A stretch of 64,000 bases of DNA from Moniliophthora roreri (GCA_001466705.2 LATX02000199.1:310001-374000), one strand, 5' to 3'. Shown: positions 33,665 to 45,416, numbered from the stretch's first letter. The notes: generated by a model from the letters alone, not told the origin. Numbers and translations: made by a program.

Positions 33665-35022
33665 ATGTCTCACCAGAACTTTGTACGTAGATCTCCCTAT
33701 CTTGTCTTCCATTCAGAATTGCTGATCGCGACCTTTTCAGATTATGATTGTGATGCTTCCAACCGAGCTTATTTCTCTTATCCTCGCCCAGCTGCCCATG
33801 CACGACCTCAAAGTTTGCGCGCTCGTCTGCCAGGGTTGGATGCCACTCGCGCGCGCTTTGACCTTCGGAATGATCATCTTCCACGACAAAACGGGCGTTG
33901 ATCGCTTTGTCGAGCTTTGTACAACCCCTTTCGAAACAATTTCCTGCGCCCAAATAACCGATATCCAGATCATCCCTTCGATTACAACACTAGCCCAATC
34001 CCGTTGTAGTACAGCTGACAGTGCCTCATTGAAAGCCATGATGCAGAGATCTAGCGCTGACGTTTTAGATCGCCTTTTGATGGACCTGCCTGCCCTGGCA
34101 CGTAAAGGCGCCTCTCTCATCACTACGGAAACTCGAGTTGGGCTATTTTGGATGGTCTACAATCACCAAGGAAACGCGAGGAAAGCTTCTGCTTTCCCTT
34201 GGGAGCCAGGTAGGAGCTAGATCTGTGGCTCGCCGAATTTAGCTCAAGATCTGAGCTCCTAGCCCTCGTCAGATCCTTTCCTGTTCTAGAAACCTTAAGA
34301 TTAAGGAATATTCGACTCCAGAAGCCTACCAGGATCTTACACCCCCTCCCCCCCCAGTCACTGGCATACCCCAACAAAGTTCTTCATTCTACCGCCCAGT
34401 CGTACAAACGGCGCTCATGCAATCAGTATTGACAATCCGAGCCCTCGGGTTCACGCATTCGAGTGGGTATGTTCAGGCAGAGCCTGGAACACACAGGAAA
34501 TGATCACGACGGTAGTAAAACTACTATCCCCTGCTGCTTGTATGTTACACGTGTTCTCGGGGACGCTGGATAAAAACTGCCATGCTGATCCTAGTAGTGA
34601 GTGGATGCCTCATCAACTATCAAAGCTCTGACAGAACAGATTTCTCCTGGCAGGATCACCCTTTGCGTTCGATGTCATCGAGACGCTTAAGGAGAGCAGG
34701 AGCCTTCGACAACTTGTACTATCTATGGCATCCCCATGTGATTCGGTGGCCTTTTTGGAACGCCTAGCACCAGGTCGACATCGAAGCCTTGAAAGGATTG
34801 AACTAGTCCATTATCGTGCCCGCGGCTGGTCCGATTCGGACTGGATTCGTCCGAACGATGTACTGCAATGTCCAACCTTTTCGTCAATCCGAGCACTATT
34901 TTGCAATATCGACTCGGACCAGATTCCACCTTTCGTTGCAAAGCGAGGAATTGTAGAATCTAGGGGGGGCCCCGGTGAGATTGAATATCTATTTAATTCA
35001 CAGATCTCTGCTGATCTACGAT
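33665..35022 (+). CDS. F-box/LRR-like protein, probably frame-damaged
   Basis: A short first exon (33665-33682, MSHQNF) splices to 33741, giving the F-box-like block MLPTELISLILAQLPMHDLK and VCALVCQGWMPLARALTF. A 53-base intron (34210-34262) would skip the apparent stop at 34218 and lead to ALVRSFPVLETLRLRNIRLQ, a leucine-rich repeat. The frame is then lost at a run of eight C (34348-34355). It reappears in the next phase (ALMQSVLTIRALGFTHSSGY) and again near 34640-35022 (AFDVIETLKESRSLRQLVLS). The length and order fit an F-box adaptor of about 400 residues. The C run may be a length error in the consensus, but a further in-frame stop near 34491 suggests real decay. Confidence 0.5.
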
Positions 35023-37208
35023 AGGATGAGATGGACGGGGCATCCACCAACACATTATTCGACGACTGTTGGTAGAGCTACTAGCAAAATGACAGTATCA
35101 GGATGCGGTTTTCGACAATCAACCAATGACAGAGGATTGTTATCACTTACCCTCGATGCTGAGAAGATCTGTAAGGTTGAAGAAAGTAGGCTTGGATGGG
35201 ATACCTGTAGTCGATGTCCTTTAGTATCCAAGTCTTGCAATTGGATAGAAACCGACCAAAACCTGGTGGGACCCACTAAGCGCAAATGATTTTTAGGTGG
35301 TGTATAATTCCTCTGATCTTGGACGTTCATGAAGATGCGAGATCAAATAACGGACAGGGTATCCTAGTGTCAAGTCACTGCTCGCGCTGGTAGTCCTCCC
35401 ATTTCCCTATCTCCAGGGACGCAAACAAACAGCCATCGTATGCGGACTTTCGTTTCATCCTCCGCATACTCTTGTCAAAAACGCGTGATATTGAGAAACT
35501 TGCCACCCGAAGTGGTCCACAAAAGATAGTGCGACTAGACAGGTTCCGAGTCGGGGGTGTATCATGGATACCACGCTAATATCGCTGGTGATTTTGTTCG
35601 AGATTAATTGGTGCGTTGATGTCGGTATTGCTGTAGAACTCGCATTTAAGATGCGGAGGATCATTAATGACAGTTGCCATTGCAGATTGCTCCGCCACTG
35701 TTGGACTGTTGGTTCGTCAGGATTGCGCCAAAAAGAGTTGAGGACCACAATGAGACGACTTACAGGCCGACGCCGTCGTGAGGAAATTGCCCAGGGGTTT
35801 ATTTTTGTAGTCGTCAAAGAGCGCTTGAATCCATGAGCAAGGATCACCTGATCTTTTGGGGAAGTGAGAATGGCAGAACTGCATTGCGATATAAGGACTC
35901 CCTCTGATTCGACCAAGTCCGCCGGCCACACCTATCTTTGTCGGGTGAACGTAGCCACTGACCACTGGGGATAATAACCGCACTTACATTCCCCGATTCA
36001 CGAACATGGACCATGAGAGTGACAGGATCCCGGCACCAGTGGGAAAAAAAAATAGGCAAAAAGAGCGGGGCAGTGTGCTTGATTGAGTAAAGCTCCACGA
36101 AGGCTTTCAGAACCCACCTTAGGTAGTACATGAATAAGGACCATTACCCAAGTTCTATTTGGCGACCGCATCGGGTATTGCTAGGCAGCGCTTGGGTCAT
36201 CCCGCACTAACGACATGTCAACTCATAAGGCTTCCCGGACATCAGAGCTTCCGGAATAAAGCGCCCTTGACTCAGCTATTCCGTGAATGGTGTGTAAAAG
36301 CGTCTGCATCATTAGAAGCACTTAGTGCAATGTGCTGAAAATCATACCCAAATATCGGAATGCTACCTGATTGTGGCTGAGACCCACTTCTGATTTTGAT
36401 TCTGTTCGCCGTCAAGTTCAGAAAAGATTTCAACCAGTTCTCCGTCGACTCGAATAGGAAGACTGTCAATAGTAGTGGCGTACTAACATAGCAAGCCTCG
36501 TGACCGAAGAAGACCGGTGGTTAGTTTAGACAGCTTAGGTTCAGAGAAGTAAAGTAGTGGCATTGGTGAGAATGTGGGCAGCCATTGAGTATTTGAGTGA
36601 TCACTCATCAGGATCCTTGGCTTTACGTGTACTCGGAAACCGGAGCGTACAATGTCCTTGTTGCGGCGAATCTGGCGGCCCTCGCGGGCCGTAACAATCT
36701 TGTCAATGGTGATGTTCAGATTGCTATCCAGAGCCCAGATATGGTCAAGAACATGCAATGCAAGGCAACATCCAGAACCTCCAGGACGACGTGTCTAGTC
36801 CTTCATCCGAAAGCGGTGTATTACTGGGATCATCGGAAAGAACACAAAGTACCACGCGGAGAGGTCGAGTCGGATATCACCGTGATTCGAGTCAGTCCTT
36901 TCTTCATGTCTGAGGAACGCGGTGGATGGCTTGTACCTTATCCACGTCCTTATCGTGGCCAGCTGTTGAACATCGAGCGATCTATCATCCTAAGAAGGTT
37001 CAGCTTTTGGTCCCTTTCTTGTGGTCTTCTGCTTGCGTCGACAGGGGTTAAAACACCCGATATCATGGCAGTTGTCGATCATGGGAATCATATACAGCGT
37101 GATGTGTGGTTATGATTGAAACCTATGGGTCAATCAGCAAATTATATAAAAGCATCGTTGCTTACCAGTTATCCAAGCTCGAAAACACAATATTGTAAGC
37201 TCTTCGCT
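35023..37208. other. Unresolved region with conflicting frames
   Basis: Minus-strand frames at 35455-35931, 35717-35983 and 36272-36480 include protein-like words (GDPCSWIQALFDDYKNKP; SLPIRVDGELVEIFSELDGE) with a GTAAGT donor between two of them. A plus-strand frame at 36597-37115 (SDITVIRVSPFFMSEERGGW) overlaps others antisense. No family is recognised and no single gene model holds. TATATAAA at 37143-37150 belongs to the GATA-factor gene. Confidence 0.35.
37143..37150 (+). promoter_or_regulatory. TATA box of the GATA-factor gene
   Basis: TATATAAA lies 59 bases upstream of the chosen ATG at 37209. This makes the upstream in-frame ATG at 37125 an unlikely start. Confidence 0.6.
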
Positions 37209-37996
37209 ATGCCTGTGCCATACGTTGACTCCGATTTCCCCTCCCATCCACCGATTATGCGTCACCCTAGCCTTGAGCTTCCAACGTCCTTGACGTCTAT
37301 TACTGGCAGATATCATCCTTATACATCGCATCCAGGGCGAAACATGGGCTTGTCGTCGGATCGCCACGCCTCCCAATCCTATTATAACCAGGCTGAAACC
37401 TATTCCCCCCGTCCCTTACCTTTTCTCGCGTACACAGACGACGCAGCCATCAAAATGACTGACAGAGTCAGAAGAAAATGCTCCAACTGCTCCGCAGTAG
37501 ATACTACTACGTGGAGAAGGAGCAGCATTAACATTGGTAAAGTAGTAAGTACGGTTCCGTTATTTCCTGATGATAGGGAGCTAATCACCTGTAGGTCTGT
37601 AACAAATGTGGTTTATTCGAGCGTACACACGGCAGGCCACGCCCACATATGCTTCCAAACAGGAGGGATAGCCTCATGAGCCGTTACCGGACATCTTCTC
37701 CGTCTACCATTGACCAGGCGGTGTCGGCCCAAAATATGGCGTACCCTCATCCTTTCCCAGCTACGCCTTCACCACAGATGTACCACCAATCGCTTCCCCC
37801 AATCTTACCACGGTCAGAAAGGTCGCCGTCACTGCCCCAGGCCCGCGAGCATTCGACGCCATCCTCCTCGAGGTCATGTTCGCTCTCCGAAGCGTATGCC
37901 GATCCTCATAACGAACGTCATGAGCGCCGTTTTAGCGAGGGACAAATGCCACCCCAGATCTCGGAAAGAGAATTGATTCTCGGATCACCACGATAA
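37209..37996 (+). CDS. GATA-type zinc-finger transcription factor
   Basis: Two exons (37209-37544, 37595-37996) give about 245 residues. The GATA finger spans the intron: CSNCSAVDTTTWRRSS in exon 1 and VCNKCGLFERTHGRPRP in exon 2. The four cysteines have spacing C-x2-C-x19-C-x2-C, a basidiomycete-type variant with TTTWRR in place of the usual TPLWR. The N-terminus is Ser/Pro/Tyr-rich and the C-terminus Ser/Pro-rich, as expected for regulatory domains without further structure. Such factors bind GATA motifs in nuclear DNA and control nitrogen, light or developmental genes. Which one this is cannot be said. The gene looks intact. Confidence 0.85.
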
Positions 37997-40213
37997 AAAG
38001 GCTGCCCGGATCACCGTGATAGAAATGGTTTCTGTTTGCTGTAGTATCAAAATACCGAGTCTCGTGGTTTGCTTTCGTCTTGCTCTCCTTTCCTCCTGTG
38101 CCGATATCTTCGTGTTGTCTTTATTTGATATGTAGTTCCTGGAGAATATATTTTAGTCAAAAGTCAAGATACCGGATTGCAACTGTCCTAGCTGGGCTTG
38201 TGGCGCAATCTGATGTATTGTATGATTAGATTCAGCCAAGGTAATTAAAATTGTTGATTGTATACCCTTAACGAACCCATAGATCAAAGCGGTACGCCCT
38301 AGTGTGTGATTAGATCATTGTCACTTGACGTTCAGAGTGGCCTCACCACTAGTCTGCATTCTCTGATTACCAGCTCGGATCTACAATCGATTTTAGACGC
38401 GTTGGATGGTAATTTGCAACTGTGTAATATGGACTAGAACGTCCCTCGTCAAAGGGTCCAGGAGCGAGAGAGATGGGGCTAGAGCGGCTAAACCATAGCC
38501 GGCAACTTGATAATTAAACGAATAATATATACCCAGTTCCTGTTGTCTTGATCAACAAAATTCCTCGCAAACCCTGACAGATGGAACCCCGGATACTGAC
38601 AAAATTCTGAATCGACTTCCAGAGACCGTCGAGATCAATATCAGATTTACTTCTGCGATCAAAGATGGATTGCGTTCATCCGAACTGACCGAACCTTGAG
38701 CACAGCAGGAAGTGCACGGCTTTATTTTGGTACGAAGAATCGTAAATCCAGAAATTGTTAATCGAAAACTATTCATAGAGGTAATCTTCGATCTGGATAT
38801 GTTGTGAATCATCAAGTCTAGTAAGCTTCAAAGACTTACAAAACTAGGTTCTCATCTTTCGGAGATGCAAAATCGTTATTCTTGTGCGGGAATTGTGCGC
38901 CGGGACATCAAGGGGAACGGACTAAATAAGCGCTGCGAGAGATGTCAACGTGAGAAATGGATGCATCAACGAGACTGATCACGTTTTGATTTTTTGCCAC
39001 GCGGCGAAATCTCCGTCAGTCACTGCGGCCGCGGGCAACCCTTTTCAGATTCTTTCTTGATGCGTTCCGCCTTGAACAAGTGGGCTCGCCATTTCCCTTT
39101 CCCTGGCTTGTCAGGGATCATCAGGCCGACATAGTGGGACGCACCCTTTTCCACCACAACTAACGAGGTAGTTACTGATTCTATCTTGCTGAAATCCCAC
39201 GTCTCAAGTGCGTCATCTATCTCAGTATCGTCATATTCATCACCCAACCTTATCGTCCTTTTTCTAAAAAAGATGTATATACCGCGAAATACCGTTCAAG
39301 AGTGCACCATGGGAAAGAAACATGTGGATTCAATGGACACAGAAATGAATGGCGCAGGATGATTGGTAGATGGCTTGGAGTACGATCCCCAGACGGGTGT
39401 GGCTCTGATTTCCGTGACCTCCCCTCAGTAGCTGACGGTCTTTCTCGACTAGATAACTGAAGAGGAGCCGGTACTTGAGGGGAACAAAGACTTCCTCAGA
39501 GAGCTTGCCAGGCGTTGAGTTCTGATCGGTATGCTACTCATCTACCTCCTTGTATCAGTGTGCTGATGAACCCCAGCTTGGGCGCCGGAAGTCGGCTGGA
39601 TCTCAGGTGGTAGATGTCCCTTTTGACGGTTGGTGAGAAGTCATTCCGTTATCTCGTCTCTTGATCTAGTGATGACGCACCTTTTCGCCGTATTAGAACT
39701 TGCAATGCATCAACATCATCCAAACCATCCCATGAATGCAATGTTGACTATCAATGCCAACAAATACCCTTTTGCTGCTCCAAGACGAGTTGGAAGCAAA
39801 GGGAACGGCTAGAGAAACATCAGATTCTCAGGCCTTACTCAACGCTAACCCAGTTTAGGTGCCCTTTTTTGAATGTTCCGTCGTTCTGACCTTCGTTCAT
39901 TGTGAAATAGCTTCAAGTTCGCTAATATTCCGATGCTTTGGTGGTGAGCCCTCACATCAGCGTCGCTCTTCAACGTTTATGGGTGGTCTATCATTACACT
40001 CCGACAATGTCGGTCTGGGACGCTGAGGAGTTGATTTCATTAGTGTATGAAAAAATGTCATGGAACCTTTCTACTTAAGCCGAGTCGGGCGTGCCCGATC
40101 CATCGCCATTCCCACAAGTGGCGTGTACCGATATTTAGCGACACTATCAACCCTCAGGGTCCCGTGTTGCCCATTATGGTACACGTTTCGTGGCAGAAAG
40201 TCCACGAGGCGCC
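37997..40213. other. Intergenic, no intact gene seen
   Basis: Apart from the exon-like frame at 39020-39263, no coding region is supported. A minus-strand frame at 38552-38815 is open by chance, or is a relic without recognisable similarity. Confidence 0.4.
39020..39263 (-). CDS. Exon-like frame, small acidic/basic protein, unrecognised
   Basis: Read on the minus strand, an acceptor (TTTTTTAG, about 39264-39271) leads into a frame with DEYDDTEIDDALETWDFSKI and later KGKWRAHLFKAERIKKESE. The amino-acid pattern looks coding. No first exon with a good start could be fixed upstream. It may be the last exon of a small gene or a relic. Confidence 0.3.
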
Positions 40214-41263
40214 ATGAAATCGCGTAGCTCGGCCTGCTCTCCCAAAGCTTCCACCATGCAGCTCGCCCAAGAGCTTGTCGACAAAATCATCGCCGAACAC
40301 AAAGACAGCCCTAGAGATCTGAAGGCCTGCTCACTCATTGGACGAGCCTGGGTCACCCAAACTCGTCGACCTGGATACCTCTTCTCTACTCTACCACACA
40401 TGAATGACGAGCAACTCAACGCGTTCATTCGTTTCTTTCTCGACCCCACGTCGTGTCCCTTCACGTTACAACGCGGCTGTGTGCAGAAGATGTCGCTGGA
40501 GAAACCATTACACTCCTACGAGTTCTGTGGGATGTTGCCTACGTGCGCGTCCGCATCTACATCCGCTCGAACACGCACTATCTTGGACGTTTTGGGTGGT
40601 ATCGATACCCTCGATCTACGCGTTATCGATGCCTTTGATTGGATGGACTACTCTAGCACCAACCCAAGAGCGCGAACACTCCCGTTCTTTACCTCTCTCC
40701 GCACTCTCAATCTCCGTAATATTCGTTTCGGAAGTGCTGAGCACTTTCTTGACATCATCAATTCACTCCCTTCACTCGAAATCTTGACCTGGCAGAATGC
40801 GAAGGGTTCAGCGTCGCCATTCTTAGTGTGTGCCGATAAAAACGCTCGACTCTCTCCGAGGAACAAGCTTCACACCATCACGATATGCTTGCACATGTTC
40901 ACACCGGCACTGACGGCAGTGACGCTTCGTCTATGTACTCAAATCCGGACATGGACATTGCTCGAGCTCGACCAGAAGGATTTCAATGTTTTATGCAAGC
41001 TGTTCAGGGAGGCCGGTCGTAGAGGCGTACCGAAGCAGGAATGGACATTACGGGCCGCGGCGAGAATGGAGCAGCGTATGGCTAACAGCTGTGATTTGGC
41101 ATCGCTGAGAATACAGGCGGAGAAAGCTGTGGATCTGGAGAGTAATACACGAGTGGCAAAGTTGGTATTTTATGGAAAGTCGTGGTCCGTGCTTTTGTCG
41201 AGTTACGTTTATCAGCATTTGACTATCGACGGGTTGAACAACGCCGTGTTTAACGACCTCTAA
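40214..41263 (+). CDS. F-box-like protein, single exon
   Basis: An uninterrupted frame of about 349 residues starts at the ATG at 40214. The N-terminal block MQLAQELVDKIIAEHKDSPR and DLKACSLIGRAWVTQTR is the F-box-like start common in agaricomycetes. A repeat-like region with TLRIDAFDW-type and SLRTLNLRNIRFGSAEHFLD leucine-rich text follows. These proteins are thought to be substrate adaptors of SCF ubiquitin ligases. The family is very large and variable in mushrooms. This copy has no intron and no lesion, unlike the two other F-box-like genes in the window. Confidence 0.75.
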   Translation: MKSRSSACSPKASTMQLAQELVDKIIAEHKDSPRDLKACSLIGRAWVTQTRRPGYLFSTLPHMNDEQLNAFIRFFLDPTSCPFTLQRGCVQKMSLEKPLHSYEFCGMLPTCASASTSARTRTILDVLGGIDTLDLRVIDAFDWMDYSSTNPRARTLPFFTSLRTLNLRNIRFGSAEHFLDIINSLPSLEILTWQNAKGSASPFLVCADKNARLSPRNKLHTITICLHMFTPALTAVTLRLCTQIRTWTLLELDQKDFNVLCKLFREAGRRGVPKQEWTLRAAARMEQRMANSCDLASLRIQAEKAVDLESNTRVAKLVFYGKSWSVLLSSYVYQHLTIDGLNNAVFNDL

Positions 41264-42762
41264 CATTGGGAAAGGGCGGACTGCTCTGGAGTTTTCTTGT
41301 TTTCTTGGGCATAATCACGGTTACACCATCACGGACATTTTCTTACCTTGTATTGACAGATTTCTATTGTGTACATACCCTCAACGTACTGTATCGTTTG
41401 CTAAAAAAGCGCCGGCCCCAAGGCACAGACCTGTAGGCATCGGGTGCTATCAGCGACCACGCGTTACGTCCCGAATCTTGTCTTCGCACCACCATCATCA
41501 TCCTTTGGCTCCCCATCCCCCGACCAGCCATCATTTGGGTTAGTAAAGACCCGGCCATTCTTTCTCTGTGCGACGTTGAATTCCTGCATCCAGATCTCGA
41601 GCCTTTTGCTATGCATGAGAACTTGAACACAACTGGCTGAAACCGGAACATGGAAGATTCAAGGCGGGAGGGTCTTATCATGCTGGATTGGTTATGTGGA
41701 TTTGCTGGGGGGTCCCTGTTGACCATGCTAAGTTTTGAGGGGTGCGAGCGGTTCTCGATATTCTATGTTTGTAACTGATTTTTCTCCCTCATCAGGGTTA
41801 ACCAAGACAACACAATCATGCACCCGCTGGGCAGAAGATTGCAACCGTGGAATAGAACCCGTGAATGGACCATGAAGAGGCTGCGAACAGCTGCAGGGCC
41901 CAATTCCGAACGAAAGATACCAAAGCAAAAACTTACGCCCGCAATCAGCGCATGGAATTCAGCCCCAAGTTGTTTTTTCTCGAGTCGGCACCTGGGTCAT
42001 CCATGTGTTCAACATTCAATCCGAGTTCTAGAAGGGGTCGGCCGCCGAGTATTTTCCGCTGCAATTCACTTTTGGAGGATGGGCTAAGCACGACGCTGCT
42101 CCTGGCGAGTTATTGCTATTGCTTCTACTTTGCTACTTGTTCTGACCTGTATTCCCAGTAGTTTTCCTTGAGTTGCGACGGACCGCACATGGCTTCTGTT
42201 GCGAACATCGATATACAAGAATCAGCTTGGTCCTCCGAAGGCCTCTTCTGGGCTCAAAGGTATGTCCTCCTTTCCATTACACGATTCACAAAAGTAACGT
42301 ACGTCTATAATAGCCCGCTCTCTTTCACGTCAGGTTACAAGTATCGGATAACTACCCATGAACATTCCCGAGGCACAGCAAATTACCCCATCACTGATTG
42401 GGTGTCCATGGCGGTGACCCTTGGGATTCCGCGAGGAACGCAAGTTGGCGATTTTCAAAGCTGACCTAGGCTACCAGTACATACCGAAGCCAAGGTCAGC
42501 GAGAACTTTCTTTTACACGCTCATAGGCTGATTCAGTACATCTTGCAGTGTGTTACAGCTCACCTTTGAAGTTCCGGGGCTGGTGATAGTCATCGGCACC
42601 AAGACCTCCGATGTCAATCGCATGTCAGTATTCGGGTACGCTTCTGTAGCTAAGAGCACTCAAGTACGGCATTTCACGACCGATGGTGAGCTTGTACAAT
42701 AGTATATAACTCGAGCCATTACTGACACCTCCGATAGTTCCAGTAAATCCGTCTCATTCACA
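41264..42762. other. Intergenic with weak exon-like frames
   Basis: A minus-strand 50-codon frame (41464-41616) reads WMQEFNVAQRKNGRVFTNPN and then an Asp/Gly-rich end, which looks like a real last exon. No upstream exon could be fixed. An ATG at 42189 opens a short exon (ASVANIDIQESAWSSEGLFW) with a GTATGT donor. Neither could be extended to a gene. Confidence 0.3.
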
Positions 42763-44532
42763 ATGAGGGTCAACCTCGCCCTCGCTCACATACTCTTCCC
42801 GTTCCTCGTTAACGCCTACACCTGGCCGTCACCCATAGACGAGCTGGAAGACATTATGTACCTCCAAGGAGGATACTTCCGCCGAGGGTTCCGCGACGCC
42901 GTCCTAGGCTGCACATTCTCGCCTTTTCCGCCAAGCCTCTGCCGAATGGCTGCGCACAGCCTTCCATGACGCCATTACCCACGATAAGTCTACCGGTACA
43001 GGCGGTGTCGATGCCTCCCTTCGTTACGAGCTAGATAGACCGGAGAATGCGGGTACTATTGCGCTGAACAGCACGTTCAGTTTCTTTAGCGGATTCCAAT
43101 CCGTCAGATCCAGTATGGCGGATCTGGTAGCGCTGGGAGTATACACTGCTGTTAGGGAGTGCGGTGGTCCTGTTGTAAAGTTCAGAGCTGGGAGAGTTGA
43201 CGCGAAGGGACCAGGAGAGGCTGGTGTACCGGAGCCACAAACAGACTAGGAGGAGACCACGAGGAGGTTCGAAAAGGCGGGTTTCAGTGTAGGGGATATG
43301 ATTGCTATGGTACATGGTATAGTCTAACTGTACTGTTGTGGACCGGATGTGCTAATGGGCTGCTTCACCAGGTTGCATGTGGACACACGATTGGCGGCGT
43401 TCATGGGAACGATTTCCCCGAGATCACGGGCAACAACAGTGAAGAGAGTTTCCCGAAATTCGACAGTACCAATGCAAGATTCGATAGTCAGGTTGTGACA
43501 GAATACCTTGCTGGAAACACAACCAATGTGCTCGTTGTTGGGCCTGATGCAACAAACTCGGATAGGCGGATCTTCGGTGAGCATCGTCGGGTTCCGTTCA
43601 AATGGGAAGAATGCTCATTGACATCATAGCCTCCGATAACAATGCAACCATGAACACTCTCGCTGACTCCGGCACCTTCCGAGCAACCTGCGCAGACATC
43701 CTGCAGCGGATGGTAGACACCGTACCTTCGTCGGTTACGCTTACCGACCCCATTGAACCTATTGATGTAAAACCTGCCAACTTAAAGTTCTACATGACCA
43801 GCGAGGGGAACCTCAGATTCGAGGGTCAGATTCGCATTCGTTGGACCAATAGATCCGGGGATCCACCTCCAGTAGTACAAATTCGATACGAGGGAGGCAT
43901 CATTGAAGCTGCAAAGGCCACATTCCAGGGTGGCATTGGGCTAGGGTTCGACGACTGGTTCCAAGTACGTCCTTTCTCTATTTTTCCTTCCAACCTTCAG
44001 CTTATGAGTATTGTTACTCCCAGTTCTATGAGTTCCAACACAGCCTACAGCCGAATACCTCTCTGACCTCGTTCACTGTCGAATTCAATGACGAAGTACA
44101 TACTAATGGTGGAGGCGGTTTCCCGATACACAATGAGCTTCTGGTGCAACATCTCGAATCATGTCTAGCCCAGACGGGAGCACCTTTGAGTAATCTTACT
44201 ATTGTCGCCGCTGTCCAGCAGGACCGCGTCCACTTACCGACATATTTTGAGGTCGCGATCAAGAAGACTCAGATGGGTATTGTGGGTGCGGTTGATATCG
44301 AGAGACAAAGAGTGGATATGCGGAGCACTGGGAGGCGAGTGGGAGGATACGAGATACTTAGTGGATTCGTAGGGCTGCCAACCCAAACTGCCTTCACGAC
44401 ATATGATGTGGTTAACGGGGATGTGAGGGTCGAGTTTCAGAAGACGGCTTCGGTGTCAAGTAGCTGTGTGAGTGACTTGATTTACTTTCGGTGATGGGTG
44501 CTCATGATACTTTTCCTTAGACCGGGCCGTAG
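42763..44532 (+). pseudogene. Secreted haem peroxidase, two lesions
   Basis: The first exon opens with a signal peptide (MRVNLALAHILFPFLVNAYT). The distal-histidine motif is EWLRTAFHDAITHD (about 42937-42980) and the proximal-histidine motif VACGHTIGGVHGNDFP lies after an intron (43310-43371). The C-terminal half, with exons 43630-43964, 44024-44467 and a last piece 44521-44532, is typical of basidiomycete peroxidases of about 500 residues. The reading frame shifts by one near 42922-42935, before EWLRTAFHD. An in-frame TAG at 43247-43249 sits where the family has a residue before E-T-T-R. No intron of usual size removes either lesion. Catalytic residues are all present, so the damage is recent or one lesion is a consensus error. 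Confidence 0.78.
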
Positions 44533-44936
44533 AGCGCACATGACACAGGGGTACTGATTCGAGCGAGGCTACAATGTCTAAGTTAGACATCACGGGTCTC
44601 TTTGAGTAGCTTCCCACTAACCAGGCATATCATCACATCCGCATACCATACAGCAATTATAAAGTTTAAATCTTCCGATTGTTGCCCGATTCTGTGCTAC
44701 TATTTTACTCAACCCAATCTCATCATACTTCCTTTCTAGCCTTGCGCTATAAATGTCAACACATCAAATATCAGGGAGATGCAGCGGAGGCCTATACCGG
44801 TGCAGGACACCCTGAACCTAGTATGTTCTCTCTCATGATGTTGAACTTGACCCCTGATTTCAAATTACAGTTTAGGTCTCGTAAGATGATGAAGCGACGA
44901 ATGGCGTCCCGTCCATTCAGGAAAACAGAATGATCC
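44533..44936. other. Short intergenic stretch
   Basis: No gene seen. It lies between the peroxidase terminus and the miniature element. TATA-like AATTATAAAG occurs near 44655 but no start follows that I can support. Confidence 0.4.
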
Positions 44937-45338
44937 ATGCGAATAGGAGAGTAAGCTCGATGAGTCGTGAAAAGATAAGAGATAATGGCGATATTCGCCG
45001 TTATGATGTCACTATTTCCCTCACGTGCACATAATATTTTACGCGTCTGTAAGTACTCCTTCGCGTTTTTTGTACATATATCCATCCCCAGACCCTATCT
45101 GCCTAACCCCTAGCCACCTAACCGCTAACCGACTCAGCGTGAGGTACAAGCCCTAACCGGTCGAGGGTAAGTCCTTCGCAAGCGAAGGAATTTACCCTCG
45201 ACCGTACTTCCTAGTCCCTAACCCCTAACCTACCCCCGCTTCGCGCTGAAGACCGCTGCGCGGTCTGTGGAAGAGGCAATGACATACGTCATCGCCGGCC
45301 GAGCTCACGACTCATCGAGTTCCCCCTGATGCGAATAG
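44937..45338. mobile_element. Mutator-like miniature inverted-repeat element
   Basis: The 10-base direct repeat ATGCGAATAG occurs at 44937-44946 and 45329-45338. Exactly nine bases inside each copy lie perfect 15-base inverted repeats: CTCGATGAGTCGTGA at 44956-44970 and its complement at 45305-45319. The symmetry gives an element of 382 bp (44947-45328) with about 24-base imperfect ends and a 10-base target duplication, the pattern known for Mutator-like elements. The interior has no coding capacity. It holds a near-perfect hairpin and CCTAACCCCTAACC-like words. The element lies about 70 bases upstream of the TATA box of the first P450 gene. Confidence 0.75.
45159..45203. repeat. Near-perfect hairpin inside the miniature element
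   Basis: Arms GGTCGAGGGTAA...TCCTTCGC and GCGAAGGA...TTACCCTCGACC pair over 21-22 bases with one asymmetry and a loop of about two bases. A second small hairpin (AGACCGC-TGC-GCGGTCT) lies near 45252. Both are flanked by CCCTAA-like words. Confidence 0.8.
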
Positions 45339-45409
45339 CGAAGAGGTGCTTCATGTTGAGAATTGACGTCAGATCGCAGGTGGTCCGTGGCTCTCGCTCC
45401 ATTGACCAA

Positions 45410-45416
45410 TATAAAG
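45410..45416 (+). promoter_or_regulatory. TATA box of the first P450 gene
   Basis: TATAAAG lies 80 bases upstream of the first ATG (45496). It sits 72 bases downstream of the miniature element and its target duplication. Confidence 0.6.

Noticed and set aside
35455..35931. 158-codon minus-strand frame
   Set aside because: No domain or start context, and it overlaps other frames. Mentioned only at region level.
41364..41726. 120-codon minus-strand frame
   Set aside because: Composition is unlike a protein. The better coding signal in this place is a shorter frame in another phase.
43247..43249. TAG in the peroxidase as part of a 26-base intron
   Set aside because: An intron of 26 bases is far shorter than any other in the window (about 45 or more).
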